From Cannabis sativa (lineage: Eukaryota > Streptophyta > Magnoliopsida > Rosales > Cannabaceae): a stretch of 64,000 nt of DNA. The notes under the pieces are model-generated. The model did not search any database. It was not told where the DNA came from and saw only the letters and a program-made list of their open reading frames with translations. A program made the translations under genes and the position numbers. The stretch spans positions 2,611,280 through 2,675,279 of the forward strand of contig NC_083605.1 in the NCBI RefSeq assembly GCF_029168945.1, read 5' to 3'. This document shows positions 10,173-21,363 of this stretch, in pieces (the stretch's first letter is position 1; every line of letters begins with the position of its first letter).

Positions 10173-11535
10173 TGTTAGGCTATTTTTAGCCTAAGTTTTG
10201 GATCACATTTTATAGTTGTTTTCCTTCTTTATTATTATTTTTAGAATAGAATTACGCTTGTTTTCTTTGATTTCAGGTTTCTACACTTGGAATGTATAAA
10301 TTGGACAAATTTCGGAAAACAGTGATCTATAAAATAGAGAAAATTTTGAAAGAGAATAAAGCTGAAAGTTCAAGCCTAAATTCGACTATGTTCTGATCAT
10401 ATTTTGGAAAAAGTCAAAACATAAAAGTTTTAGATCTCTTTCTTATCTTTCCAACGCATCTTTAATCAGCTCATTTGGAGTTTGGATGAGAAAGTTATGC
10501 TCATTTTACTAAAACAGATCGAAGCTGAAAATACCATCTCGCCGCGGCGAGAATTCCATGGCCGCGGCTAGAAAGTCTGGGCAGAAACGTGGTTTTTTGA
10601 TGCACTTTTGGCCGCGGCGAGACCACTTTTGGCCGCGGCGAGCGTCCGTACGGTCAGGAGTATTTTTGTCCGACGAACCCTAAAAATTAGATATAAATAG
10701 AAAACTGCGATTGGAAGTCAGGGAGAGCGATTTGGAACCCTAAAACACAGCAGAAAGAGGCAAGAAGAGCAGAGGAAATCAAAGTGAAGATCCAGAGTCA
10801 ATCCACCAACAGTTTCTTTCTCTATTCCTCTTTAATTTCTTTATGTTGAATATTGTTATAGGAATGGTTATGGATTTATTTCTGAACTAAATTTCTCATT
10901 TAGGGAGGATGATGATTGTTGTTTAATGTTTTGCCTAGTTAATGTTTAATTGCCATTCCTCCATTCTTGTTTGTGAAATTATCTTAATTTGTGCTTAATT
11001 TCATGTTTAAGATTGATCACCTTGTGCATGCTTTATGATCTCAATTTAAAATCTGAAAAGTGAGAATTGAGAATGCTAAAATTGGATAATCGATGTTCTA
11101 TGTGAAACGAGAGTATTCACATGACTTATGTGACAAGTAGATTATTACCTAATGCTGATTTCATGTTAGTTTAATTAAGGAATTAATTAGATAACATGTG
11201 ATTTAGAACCTAGAAGATCTGAAAATAGCTAGGTTACTTTATAATCTGTCATTCACTTCAAGAATAGGATAGCAATTAGGCATTAACGATTTGGGTAAAC
11301 AACAACAGGATTCTCCTCCCTATTATCTCATCTTGCTCAACTTTTAATTGTGTTATTTAAGTTTTCTGAATTACTTTCATTCTTTTTTAAATCATAAATA
11401 CTTTTGATTTGCCAAATAGAATTATAAGTATAGTTTAGTAGTAATTAATCCAATTCCCTGTGGTTCGACCTCACTTGCATGAGTATACTACTTGATTGCG
11501 TGCACTTGCGTAGTAATTAATAATTTTCAGCAACA
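10173..11535 (+). repeat. Left LTR of the gag-only retrotransposon
   Basis: TG...CA ends. It contains four GCCGCGGC motifs in an otherwise AT-rich LTR, one within a perfect 16-bp palindrome (10537-10552). A TATA box (TATAAATA, 10692-10699) lies about 50-60 bases downstream of the last motif, consistent with a U3 promoter. Confidence 0.95.
10537..10699 (+). promoter_or_regulatory. LTR U3 promoter: four GCCGCGGC motifs upstream of a TATA box
   Basis: GCCGCGGC occurs at 10541, 10561, 10611 and 10632. The first lies in the palindrome TCTCGCCGCGGCGAGA. Three are flanked by GAG. TATAAATA follows at 10692. The same block recurs in the right LTR (about 14434-14597), with one site mutated (GCCCCGGC). 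The regulatory role is inferred from position and repetition. Confidence 0.5.
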
Positions 11536-11541
11536 AGTTTT

Positions 11542-11559
11542 TGGCGCCGTTGCTGGGGA
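11542..11559 (+). other. Primer binding site, tRNA-Asp type
   Basis: TGGCGCCGTTGCTGGGGA matches the complement of the 3' end of plant tRNA-Asp with one mismatch, six bases after the LTR end. Confidence 0.85.
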
Positions 11560-11824
11560 ATTGTATAAAGATTGATATTACATAAAATTATACTAACTTC
11601 TACTTTGGTTAATTTTTTTTGCTTATTTCTAATCTGTTTCTTTTAGATTAAATTTTGTAATATTATTAAAAATTAAATTTTGTTCTAATTTAGTTTTTCT
11701 TTTTGGTTTTAGTATTAATTTTGTTGTTTTAAATTTTTATTCTTTTTAGTACTAATCTAGTTTTATTTTTCTTTTAATTTTACTAATGTGTTACTTATGA
11801 GTTTGACCTGCAAGATAAATCCAG

Positions 11825-12772
11825 ATGCTATATCTTGAGGATTTTGCCCAACAACACAATGAACCATTCTATTCTGCTTGGAGGAGATTTAAAGAGCTTG
11901 GAGAGAGATGTTATCCCACTTTCTCAAGTGGATGTTTTACGTGGCTCTTTTATAACGGGCTTAGTGATGAAACAAGAAACTGGGTTGATTATGGAGTAGA
12001 GGTCACTGGAGCGCCTCTATTAATGAGAGGTTATGACGTAATAAATCTATTGAATGATATGGCAGATTTTGATTACGACTGGCATTGGGATCCATCACTT
12101 CAGGGTTGGAGTCACCAATACCCACCTTATTGCCCAAATTCATCCCAACAAACTAAAAAAGAGGAGCAACTACTATCACTTCTACAATCACTTCCAGAAG
12201 AGATTAACCGCTTAACTGACATGGTGAGATCCTTATGTGATAATTCAATGACTCATGATTCAGAATGTAATAACTCCAATGATGAAAGTTATGAGAGTTA
12301 TTGCTACAATGAAGAAGGGTCATTAGTTGAATACAAGGAAGATAATGAGCCTACAATTGAAGATCAAGATCCTTGTGAAGAAGAACTCATTGAATATGAA
12401 ATCACAAGCAAGGGTATGGATAGCCAAGTGGAGAGTGAACAACAAGAAGAAGTGTTGTTAGATGAAAGTGTAGAAACTGTGACATTGGAGGATGAAGAAG
12501 GACATGACATCATTGATTCGACTTCATCAATGATATTGACTGATAAACCACCAATGAATCCATATATTTCATCTACACCATATTATATCCTCTACAAGCT
12601 ACAAAAATCTTCTCCCCAAGCACATCATCCAAAGTCTTATGTTGTTGGTGCTGATTTTAGTTCAAACTCATCACTTGCCAAGCTTGAAGGCAAGTACAAC
12701 AACAATTTTCAAGTTGTCTTGCATGACGCTTATTACGGGCGTCAACCGCTTGTTGATGTGGCGCTCAGGTAA
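11825..12772 (+). CDS. Gag-like protein of the gag-only retrotransposon
   Basis: 315 codons from the ATG at 11825. The first ~60 residues match the end of the plant Retrotrans_gag fold, with HNEPFYSAWRRFKELGERCYP and FYNGLSDETRNWVDYG. The rest is acidic and low in complexity (GSLVEYKEDNEPTIEDQDPCEEEL), with no zinc knuckle, protease or polymerase motif. The N-terminal half of a normal gag is missing, so the product is a truncated gag. The second family member (63074-64000, minus) encodes a near-identical protein and keeps the frame open beyond the corresponding start. The frame has therefore been conserved while everything else was lost, which argues for some selected use such as packaging or RNA binding (inference). 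Confidence 0.8.
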   Translation: MLYLEDFAQQHNEPFYSAWRRFKELGERCYPTFSSGCFTWLFYNGLSDETRNWVDYGVEVTGAPLLMRGYDVINLLNDMADFDYDWHWDPSLQGWSHQYPPYCPNSSQQTKKEEQLLSLLQSLPEEINRLTDMVRSLCDNSMTHDSECNNSNDESYESYCYNEEGSLVEYKEDNEPTIEDQDPCEEELIEYEITSKGMDSQVESEQQEEVLLDESVETVTLEDEEGHDIIDSTSSMILTDKPPMNPYISSTPYYILYKLQKSSPQAHHPKSYVVGADFSSNSSLAKLEGKYNNNFQVVLHDAYYGRQPLVDVALR

Positions 12773-14070
12773 GTCTCTCTCAACCACAATTTTATTTTAA
12801 CACATTGGGGACAATGTGCATCTTTAGTTTGGGGGGGAGAGATTTAATTTTTTTTTCAGTTTTTCAGTTTATGTTTTCGTTTTTTTTAGTTTAGTTTTTG
12901 TTTTTGTTAGTGTCATGTGTTGATAACTGAGCTAGAATATTGATTGACTTACTGTTATTCACTTGTGCAATGGATTGAAATCTTAATTGTGTGCTTGAGT
13001 CATAACTTTTTGAATTGAATTAGATGTGTATTAGAAGGTTGTTCATTTAGATGTAAAACATTTGTTTTTGACGCATATCACTTTTGTTCTACTTGGATTG
13101 TGGAATGTTGACTTGACATGAAATAGAATTTGTTTGACATACTTTCTTGAAGCGAAATCCTTGATAATTTTTGTTTGGAAAGTGATTTAAGCAAGTTTTC
13201 TTTGGACCGATTGAGCCTTTCAAGCCTACCTAGAAATTTCACCATAGTATACCCAAAGTTGAGCCTTAACCTATTCTAAAAACTTCTCACCACTTACCTA
13301 AGCTAAACTCATTATCCTTAACTCTTTTCACTCTAAACATACTTTATTATGCCATGAGCCTTTAAGCAAGTTTGGGGGGATAAATTGTTGTAAGTGGGGA
13401 AATAAAGTGTACTAGTGAATGATTGAAAAAAAAAGAGAAAGTATTGTGTGTTGTGCCTCTAGTAAAAAAAAAATAGAAGAAAAAGAGAAAGAAAAGAAAA
13501 TATGTGATAATGTCTTCTTGAGAAAAACTAAGAAAAAAATATGAGGTATGCACATAGGAAAAAATATGCAATCTCTTACTATTGTCTTTGGGATATATGA
13601 AAGAAAAGAAAGAAAAACTAAATGTGGGTGCTTGCTTGGTTAATTGTGCTTATGGTATAATGTAGCTTAAATGACTTGTCACCTACCCATGTACCTAAGC
13701 CACGTTGCGATAACCTAAAAAGACCTATTGATTCCAAAGAAAAATTTGTCAACATTAGTGGAGAGAGGTATATCATCCAAACTTATTGAACATGGGTTAG
13801 CGGAATGTCGGGAAGTGTAGAATGGTTGTGATATGAATGTCAAATGCGATGTTTTGTGTCTGTATGAATTGCTTACTTCTGAATTGTGCATCCAAGTTAG
13901 TTCTTAGAGTTATTGAGTTGAAATTCTGGTTATTGATTTGCTTGAAGTTGTTCAGGTGGTAGTAGCAGTTCAATCATTTGAAGGTTTAGTTATCTATTAC
14001 ATTGTTTTTTTTAGTTTAGTTGAGTTTTAGCTTTACTCGGGGGCGAGTAAAGATTCAGTTTGGGGGAATT
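12773..14070 (+). other. Non-coding 3' internal region of the gag-only element, ending in the polypurine tract
   Basis: No open frame of interest; an apparent minus-strand frame at 13362-13571 is low-complexity. A matching region is present in the second family member (about 61780-63073, inverted). The polypurine tract is at 14059-14070. Confidence 0.75.
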
Positions 14071-15433
14071 TGTTAGGCTATTTTCAGCCTAAGTTTTGGA
14101 TCACATTTTATAGTTGTTTTCCTTCTTTATTATTATTTTTAGAATAGAATTACGCTTGTTTTCTTTGATTTCAGGTTTCTACACTTGGAATGTATAAATT
14201 GGACAAATTTCGGAAAACAGTGATCTATAAAATAGAGAAAATTTTGAAAGAGAATAAAGCTGAAAGTTCAAGCCTAAATTCGACTATGTTCTGATCATAT
14301 TTTGGAAAAAGTCAAAACATAAAAGTTTTAGATCTCTTTCTTATCTTTCCAACGCATCTTGAATCAGCTCATTTGGAGTTTGGATGAGAAAGTTATGCTC
14401 ATTTTACTAAAACAGATCGAAGCTGAAAATACCATCTCGCCCCGGCGAGAATTCCATGGCCGCGGCTAGAAAGTCTGGGCAGAAACGTGGTTTTTTGATG
14501 CACTTTTGGCCGCGGCGAGACCACTTTTGGCCGCGGCGAGCGTCCGTACGGTCAGGGGTATTTTTGTCCGACGAACCCTAAAAATTAGATATAAATAGAA
14601 AACTGCGATTGGAAGTCAGGGAGAGCGATTTGGAACCCTAAAACACAGCAGAAAGAGGCAAGAAGAGCAGAGGAAATCAAAGTGAAGATCCAGAGTCAAT
14701 CCACCAACAGTTTCTTTCTCTATTCCTCTTTAATTTCTTTATGTTGAATATTGTTATAGGAATGGTTATGGATTTATTTCTGAACTAAATTTCCCATTTA
14801 GGGAGGATGATGATTGTTGTTTAATGTTTTGCCTAGTTAATGTTTAATTGCCATTCCTCCATTCTTGTTTGTGAAATTATCTTAATTTGTGCTTAATTTC
14901 ATGTTTAAGATTGATCACCTTGTGCATGCTTTATGATCTCAATTTAAAATCTGAAAAGTGAGAATTGAGAATGCTAAAATTGGATAATCGATGTTCTATG
15001 TGAAACGAGAGTATTCACATGACTTATGTGACAAGTAGATTATTGCCTAATGCTGATTTCATGTTAGTTTAATTAAGGAATTAATTAGATAACATGTGAT
15101 TTAGAACCTAGAAGATCTGAAAAGAGCTAGGTTACTTTATAATCTGTCATTCACTTCAAGAATAGGATAGCAATTAGGCATTAACGATTTGGGTAAACAA
15201 CAACATGATTCTCCTCCCTATTATCTCATCTTGCTCAACTTTTAATTGTGTTATTTAAGTTTTCTGAATTACTTTCATTCTTTTTTAAATCATAAATACT
15301 TTTGATTTGCCAAATAGAATTATAAGTATAGTTTAGTAGTAATTAATCCAATTCCCTGTGGTTCGACCTCACTTGCGTGAGTATACTACTTGATTGCGTG
15401 CACTTGCATAGTAATTAATAATTTTCAGCAACA
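14071..15433 (+). repeat. Right LTR of the gag-only retrotransposon
   Basis: Same length as the left LTR (1363 bp) with ten base differences by my reading, for example tatttttagc versus tattttcagc near the start and GCCGCGGC versus GCCCCGGC in the palindrome. Followed by the target duplicate GTAGC. Confidence 0.95.
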
Positions 15434-15454
15434 GTAGCCATATCTCTGATACCA

Positions 15455-15731
15455 TGAAAGAACACAGAAATGCAAGAACTAAACTAGAAGCAGAGTGAGC
15501 TTGAGAGATGAAGGTGAGGAGAAAGTGAACAATGGAACATGGAAAGCTCAAGCTGAATTCAGCTGAGAGAGACCTTTGATATATATACAAGAGTTTGGTC
15601 AAGGACCTTACAACAGAATCAAAACAGAAAAGTACAGCTGGACAGCTTAACTAACTACCCGATACAACAACTAACAGCAAGATTAGTTAAGGTCGTTATT
15701 TCCGTTATTGTCCTGTTCTTCATTAGTTACA
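15455..15731 (-). repeat. 5' LTR of the decayed copia element
   Basis: Read on the minus strand it starts TGTAACTAATGAAGAAC and ends TTGTGTTCTTTCA-like at the primer site. It contains a TATATATA box near 15580 and is about 277 bp. The partner LTR was not found in the window. Confidence 0.75.
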
Positions 15732-16817
15732 ATATGTTGGATGTATTGGCCATCATTAAAAGTTTTAAACTTGGATAACAATAATTTCACTGGTGAAATT
15801 CCAAGCTCTTTTGGATCTTTACATAATTTAATCTCATTGCATTTGCACAATAATAGCTTGATTGGAGAAATACCAAAGTCTCTGATGAATTGTTCAACTT
15901 TAATTGGTCTTAATCTTGGTCTAAATAAGTTGGTGGGATCTATACCAAGATGGATTGGCTGTCTTCCACATTTGAGCTTTCTTGTCATCCCTTCAAACAA
16001 TTTGAGAGGCCTTATTCCAGTTGACCTTTGTAAACTTTCTACACTTCAAGTATTGGATGCTAGTAATAACAACTTCACAGGAATCATACCCAAATGCTTC
16101 AAAAATTTAACGGCTATGACCTCTACTCTAGAAAGAAAATATGACTCCATTTACATTAAATTGGAGAATGAAGTTTCTAGAGAGGATGCAAATCTTGTTA
16201 TTAAAGGAAGGGAAAACGAGTACGACACTATCTTATATCTCTCAAGTACCTTAGACCTTTCAGAGAACAGATTATCAGGTGAAATTCCAGAAGAACTTAC
16301 ATGCCTCGTCGCATTACAATCATTGAATTTGTCCGGAAACTATTTGAGTGGGAGCATACCAAAAACGATTGGTAATATGACAAAGTTGGAATCTCTTGAT
16401 CTCTCGAGGAATCAATTGTCCGCTCACATTCCTTCAAGTTTGTCAAGTTTAACATTCTTGAGTTATGTCAACTTATCATGTAACTACTTGTCAGGACAAA
16501 TTCCAACAAGCACCCAACTTCAAAGCATGAATGCTTCTAGCTTTATGGGCAACAAATTGTGTGGACCACCGCTCCTAAAGTGTGTTGAAGATCGCGACAC
16601 AACACATTCAGATGCAAGTAACGGAGATGGAGAAAGGGGAGATGATGAATATTGGCTCCGATTAGGCATAGAAATGGGATTTGGAGTGAACTTTGTAGGT
16701 GTCATTGGTCCGTTGCTGGTTTGCGGATTTTGGAGGCGTGCTTACTTTTGGTTTTTCGAAGAGTATTTGTGGTACAAGCTTGTGGATTTCTTTATCAAAG
16801 TAAAGTATAGTTTTTGA
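15732..16817 (+). pseudogene. 5'-truncated receptor-like protein (EIX2-type)
   Basis: RLP homology begins abruptly at about 15733 (CWMYWPSLKVLNL), right at the outer end of the copia LTR, and runs open to the stop at 16817, about 360 residues. It covers the last LRRs, the island (NLVIKGRENEYDTILYL), the LRR C-cap (GNKLCGPPLL), the acidic juxtamembrane stretch, a transmembrane helix (GVNFVGVIGPLLVCGFW) and the tail RRAYFWFFEEYLWYK. The signal peptide, N-cap and first half of the LRRs are absent and are not found on the other side of the copia element. The frame itself is clean and closely resembles the copy at 17805-20980, so loss was recent or the fragment is still conserved. An ATG at 15708 lies in LTR sequence and would give a hybrid N-terminus without a signal peptide. 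Confidence 0.85.
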
Positions 16818-17753
16818 AAATATTTGGGTCAATATCATGTGTTCAAGTGTTTTGTAATAAGATAAGTAAAGACTCTTTTTCTCTTTTATTGGGTCTAACC
16901 ACATGTTCATCACGAACACTTGTTAATTTCCAAATGTTGTGTCATGGTTTTGTCTTCTTTTGTTTGTTTTTGTTCTTTCTCAAGTCATTTTTATGTACAA
17001 TATATATCATTTTGGGAGATAGCCCCATTTATATATGTTGTATATGTGTTATAATTTGATGGATTTCCTCAAGAAAATATTATGGTTCTAACTTTACACT
17101 AGAAATTTAATTTCCAAATGTTGTGTCATGCCTTTACACTAGAAATTTAATATTTTCAATAAATAGAAAACTATATTTTTCGTATTGAAAAATTAACTTT
17201 GAAGAGATAAGTATATATAAAACTATATTCCATATCTTTTGTGATGGCCGGAGTCATTGATCATAAGATATATATAAATTTAATTTCAATTAATAATGTG
17301 TATATTATATACGTAATTCTAGCCATGTAATGACATGTGTTTGCTTTCTATTTTACTTCTAGAATGTATTACTTATTCTTTACAATAAATAAATATATAG
17401 TAATATATAGTACCACCCTCATATTCATTAACCTAGTAATTTTGACATTTTCTTTATTCTTCTATTTATCTTTTACTAATTAATCGCAAGGCTCCACAAA
17501 CTTTAAGTGGTGCTAGAGACTAATTGTTTCCCTTAGATTTGAGATAAAATCGAAATAAAAAAGAAAAAAATAAAATAAATAAATCCAATGTTGAATTGAG
17601 AGTCCATTAATTGTGTGTAATGTGTAGTGGTCAACAAAGACAATTACATATTTATATATATATGGAGGAACCAATTATAATGTATCTTCTCATATTATTA
17701 TTATTTTAAAAAACTTTCAAAGCCCAATGGAGGCCATGACAACAAAGGTCTGT
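16818..17753. other. Intergenic DNA between RLP copies
   Basis: AT-rich, no gene. The words aatttccaaatgttgtgtcatg occur twice (about 16924 and 17109), a small direct repeat. The last ~60 bases form the proximal promoter of the next gene. Confidence 0.6.
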
Positions 17754-17763
17754 CTATATAAAG
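17754..17763 (+). promoter_or_regulatory. TATA box of the RLP gene at 17805
   Basis: CTATATAAAG about 45 bases before the ATG at 17805, implying a very short leader. A CATGCATG (RY-like) motif follows at about 17777. Confidence 0.6.
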
Positions 17764-17804
17764 AAGGCCTCCTTCCCATGCATGCCATTATTATCTATTA
17801 ATCC

Positions 17805-20800
17805 ATGGCTGCATTATCAGTATCCATGACTATTCATGTTACAACAATCATTATGGTTTTCATGTTTCTGGCAAAGGTAGCTCTTATGGGGAATGTTTTT
17901 GGCAATGGAGTTGGAGAATCCAGCATACTCTGCCATGAAACAGAGAAAAAGGCTCTTCTGAGTTTCAAGAAAGATTTGGTAGATGATTATAACAAATTGG
18001 TGTCTTGGAATGTTTCTGAAGAAGAAGATTGCTGCAAATGGGCTGGAATTTCTTGCAACGCTCTTACTGGCCACGTCTCGAAGCTCTCTCTCAGGGATGG
18101 TTCCCTTACAGGCAAGATCAATCCCTCCTTGCTTAATCTCACACATCTAGCTAACTTAGACTTGAGCTTCAACAATTTTGGGGCAATTCAAATTCCAAGT
18201 TTTGTGGGTTCTTTTGTGAGTTTAAGATATCTTAACCTCACATATGGACATTTCAAGGGAATGATTCCCCAACAACTTGGAAATCTCTCAAGTTTGCTCT
18301 ATCTTGGGCTTGGACATAATTTAGACTTATATGTTGACAACCTTCATTGGGTGTCTAGTCTTTCTTCATTGGAATCACTAGACTTATCTTATGTTGATCT
18401 TAGTAAGGCATATGATCATTGGCTTTTAGCAATAAATATGATCCCTTCCTTGCAAGAATTACACTTGTCCTATTGTTATCTTAGTCATATTCATTTTCCA
18501 TCTCACATAAATCTTACATCCCTTGAGACACTTGACCTGAGTTACAACTCTCTTGAGCTTCGAGGTTCAATTCCTTGTACCTTTCGAAACAACATGAGCC
18601 TTTTAAAATATCTTGATTTGTCTCGCAATAATATAGACTCTGTCATTCCTAATTGCTTATTTAGTTTTTCTAATCTTGAACACCTCCACCTTTCTAATAC
18701 TAAACTGCATGGAGTTATCTCAAGTGATGTAGCAAATTTGACCTCTATAGTCAGTTTAAACTTGAGAAGTAATGCTCTAGCAGGAAAAATCCCTTCATCT
18801 ATGGGAAAACTCTGCAATTTGAAAGAATTTGATTTAGGAGGCAATAATTACAAAGGCAGTGTCTCAATGGTTTTCGAAAGCTTGTCAGGTCGCCTTTCTA
18901 AAAGTTTGAAGTCACTGAATTTGGGGAGGAATTTTTTCGATTCCTTTGGTGGCCAATTAGTGGATAAAATAAAAGATTTTGAGAATTTAGATGATTTCTC
19001 TCTTCAATCTAATAAATTTTCAGGCCCCATTCCAATTCCAATATTTAAAAACATAATATCCTTGAAGTCTTTAGATCTTTCTTATAACAATTTTAGTGGA
19101 CCTCTTCCTGAAAGCTTAGATTCTCTCTCAAAGTTAGAATCTTTCTACATTTCCAATAACCATTTCAATGGTCCTCTACCAAAAAATCTCGGGTCTCTCT
19201 CACAATTACAAAAACTAATAATTTACAGTAACCATTTTAGTGGTCTTCTACCAGAAAGTCTTGGGTCTCTCTCACAATTACAAACACTAATAATTTCCAA
19301 TAACCATTTCAGTGGTCTTCTACCAAAGAGTCTTGGGTCTCTCTCAAATTTAGAATATCTTTCAATTGAATCAAATTCTTTTGAAGGTAATGTGTGTGAG
19401 TTTCATTTTGCCAACCTCAAAAAGCTTAAGCACATATTTGCTTCTGAAAATAACTTGAGCTTTAAAGTTTAGATTGGACTCCTCCCTTTTCTCTTGGAAC
19501 CATAGAAATAAGAAATTGGAACTTAGGTCCTCATTTTCCTACATGGCTAAAATCACAAAAAGATATCTTTAGAATAGACATGTCTAATACTGGAATTTCA
19601 GATATCATTCCTTCTTGGTTATGGAATTTTTCTTCAGCTGATATTGACATGTCAAGAAACCAAATTTATGGGGAAATTCCTAATTTTCTAAATGATGGTT
19701 ATTATATGTTGAACTTGAGTTACAACAAGTTGACAAGACCATTACCTCATATCCCAGTTTGGAACATGCTAGATCTTTCAAATAATTACTTGTCTGGTAA
19801 CATTTCTAATTTCCTTTGTGATCCAAAGAGTTCTAAACAAAAAGTTATTGCCTTATATCTCGAAAATAATCTTTTATCAGGAAAGATTCCTGATTGTTGG
19901 ATGTATTGGCCATCATTAAATTTGATAAACTTGGATAACAATAATCTAAGTGGAAAAATTCCAAGCTCTGTGGGATCTTTACTCAACTTAATGTCATTGC
20001 ATCTACAAAATAATAGTCTCAGTGGAGAAATACCAAAGGCTCTGAAGAATTGTTCAGCTTTAAAAGGTCTTTATCTTGGTTTTAATAAGTTAGCGGGGAC
20101 TATACCAAGATGGATTGAAAGTCTTCCAACGCTGCGTTTTCTTGTCCTTCGTTCAAACAATTTCACAGGTCATATTCCAAATGAACTCTGTAAACTTTCT
20201 ATGCTTCAAGTATTGGATGCTAGTGATAATAGTTTGACGGGGAAAATACCAAAATGTTTCAACAATTTAACTGCTATGAGTTCTAAATCACAGAATAATC
20301 CATTTCAATATTATCTTGGCGTTAATAATCAAAGATCTAGGGAGAATGCAAATGTGGTTATCAAAGGAAGGGAAAACCAATACAACACCATCTTATACCT
20401 CTTAAGTACCTTCGATCTATCTAGCAACAAATTATCAGGAGAAATTCCAGAACAACTTACAAGTCTCGATGCGTTGCAATCATTGAATTTGTCGGGAAAT
20501 TATTTGAGTGGGAGCATTCCTAAAAAGATTGACAGTATGACCGCCTTAGAATCTCTTGATCTCTCAATGAACCATTTGTTTGGTCACATTCCTACAAGTT
20601 TGTCAAGTTTATCATTCTTGAGTCACTTGAACTTGTCATACAACAACTTGTCGGGACAAATTCCAATAGGCACGCAACTGCAAAGCATGGATGCTTCTAG
20701 CTTTATGGGAAACAAATTGTGTGGACCGCCGCTCCTCAAAAAGTGTATTGAAGATCCTAACACAACGCATTCAAATGCAAGTAATGAAGATGGAGAAAGG

Positions 20801-20980
20801 GAAGATGATGAATATTGGTTCAGATTGGGCATAGGAATGGGGTTTGGAGTGAGCTTTGTGGGTGTCATTGTTCCGTTAGTGGTTTGCGGATTTTGGAGGC
20901 GTGCTTACTTTTGGTTTTTCGAAGAGTATTTGTGGAACAAGTTTGTGGACTATCTTATCAAAATAAAGTACATGTTTTGA
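17805..20980 (+). pseudogene. Receptor-like protein (EIX2-type), near full length with one frameshift
   Basis: Two frames together give one intronless RLP of about 1,055 residues: a 555-codon frame ending at the TAG at 19470-19472, and a second frame resuming at 19472 (DWTPPFSLGTIEIRNWNLGP) and ending at 20980. The alignment register changes at about 19465-19472, consistent with a single lost base. The first part has a signal peptide (MAALSVSMTIHVTTIIMVFM), the LRR N-cap (CHETEKKALLSFKKDL and DCCKWAGISC) and LRRs. The second has more LRRs, the island (NVVIKGRENQYNTILYL), C-cap, acidic spacer, transmembrane helix and the tail RRAYFWFFEEYLWNK without a kinase. The family acts in cell-surface immunity. 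All other features are intact, so this may be a recent pseudogene or a one-base sequence error; as read, translation would yield only a truncated ectodomain of 555 residues. Confidence 0.88.
19146..19362 (+). repeat. Three near-identical 72-bp LRR units inside the RLP gene
   Basis: Consecutive units each encode one 24-residue LRR (GSLSQLQ.LII.SNHFSGLLP..L) and differ at only a few bases, unlike the diverged LRRs around them. This is a recent repeat expansion just before the frameshift. Confidence 0.8.
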
Positions 20981-21363
20981 AAGTATTTGTGTCAGTCACC
21001 TTTTAAAGTCCTTTTTTTAATAAGGAACGTGTTAGTTATGTCTTTTTTGTAAGTTTGTTTCATGTATTATCATTTTGGGAGATATCACCGTGTTATGTTA
21101 TTGTTTCAAAAAGTTTAAAGAGTTTAATAAGAACATTGTGTGTTTTGCAACTCATTCTTTTTTTATGTGTTTTGTAATTTGTTTTGTATAGTTGATTGTG
21201 TTTTTACTGATAATAATGTGTTTGTGTTTGTTTGAGCAAAAGAAATGTGTATTATCGCTTTTGAAAATGTATTGTGCTTAGGAATATTATAGTTCTAGAC
21301 TTGTTTACATATCTTAATATATCATTGCATATATATATATATATTAATATATATATTTATATA
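20981..21363. other. 3' flank of the RLP gene
   Basis: AT/GT-rich sequence with a TA microsatellite near 21328-21350; no gene. Confidence 0.6.

Larger units (their letters stand above)
10173..15433 (+). mobile_element. Gag-only LTR retrotransposon (LARD/TR-GAG type), complete with target duplication
   Basis: Two 1363-bp LTRs (10173-11535 and 14071-15433) begin TGTTAGGC and end CAGCAACA. The flanks carry the 5-bp target duplication GTAGC (10168-10172 and 15434-15438). A primer site complementary to tRNA-Asp (TGGCGCCGTTGCTGGGGA, one base from perfect) follows the left LTR at 11542-11559. A polypurine tract (tttgggggaatt, 14059-14070) precedes the right LTR. The interior has only a gag-like frame; protease, RT, RNase H and integrase are absent, so it moves only with help in trans. 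I count ten substitutions and no indels between the LTRs, indicating a recent insertion. A relative lies at 60465-64000 on the other strand. The tRNA-Asp primer suggests a Ty3/gypsy (Athila/Tat-like) helper (inference). Confidence 0.95.
8058..15731 (-). mobile_element. Decayed Ty1/copia retrotransposon, interrupted by a nested LTR retrotransposon
   Basis: Reading the minus strand from the right: LTR (15731-15455, about 277 bp, beginning TGTAACTAATG and ending TTCTTTCA), then a tRNA-iMet primer site (TGGTATCAGAG) directly adjacent, then gag (ATG at 15441). A separate retrotransposon occupies 10173-15433. Then come the rest of gag (10167-9270), a frameshifted protease/GAG-pre-integrase region and part of integrase, which stops at 8058. 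Reverse transcriptase, RNase H and the second LTR are missing. The element sits at the broken 5' edge of an RLP gene (15732 onward), so its insertion or a later deletion destroyed that gene's front half. The order gag, zinc knuckle, protease, integrase before RT is the copia order. Confidence 0.88.
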
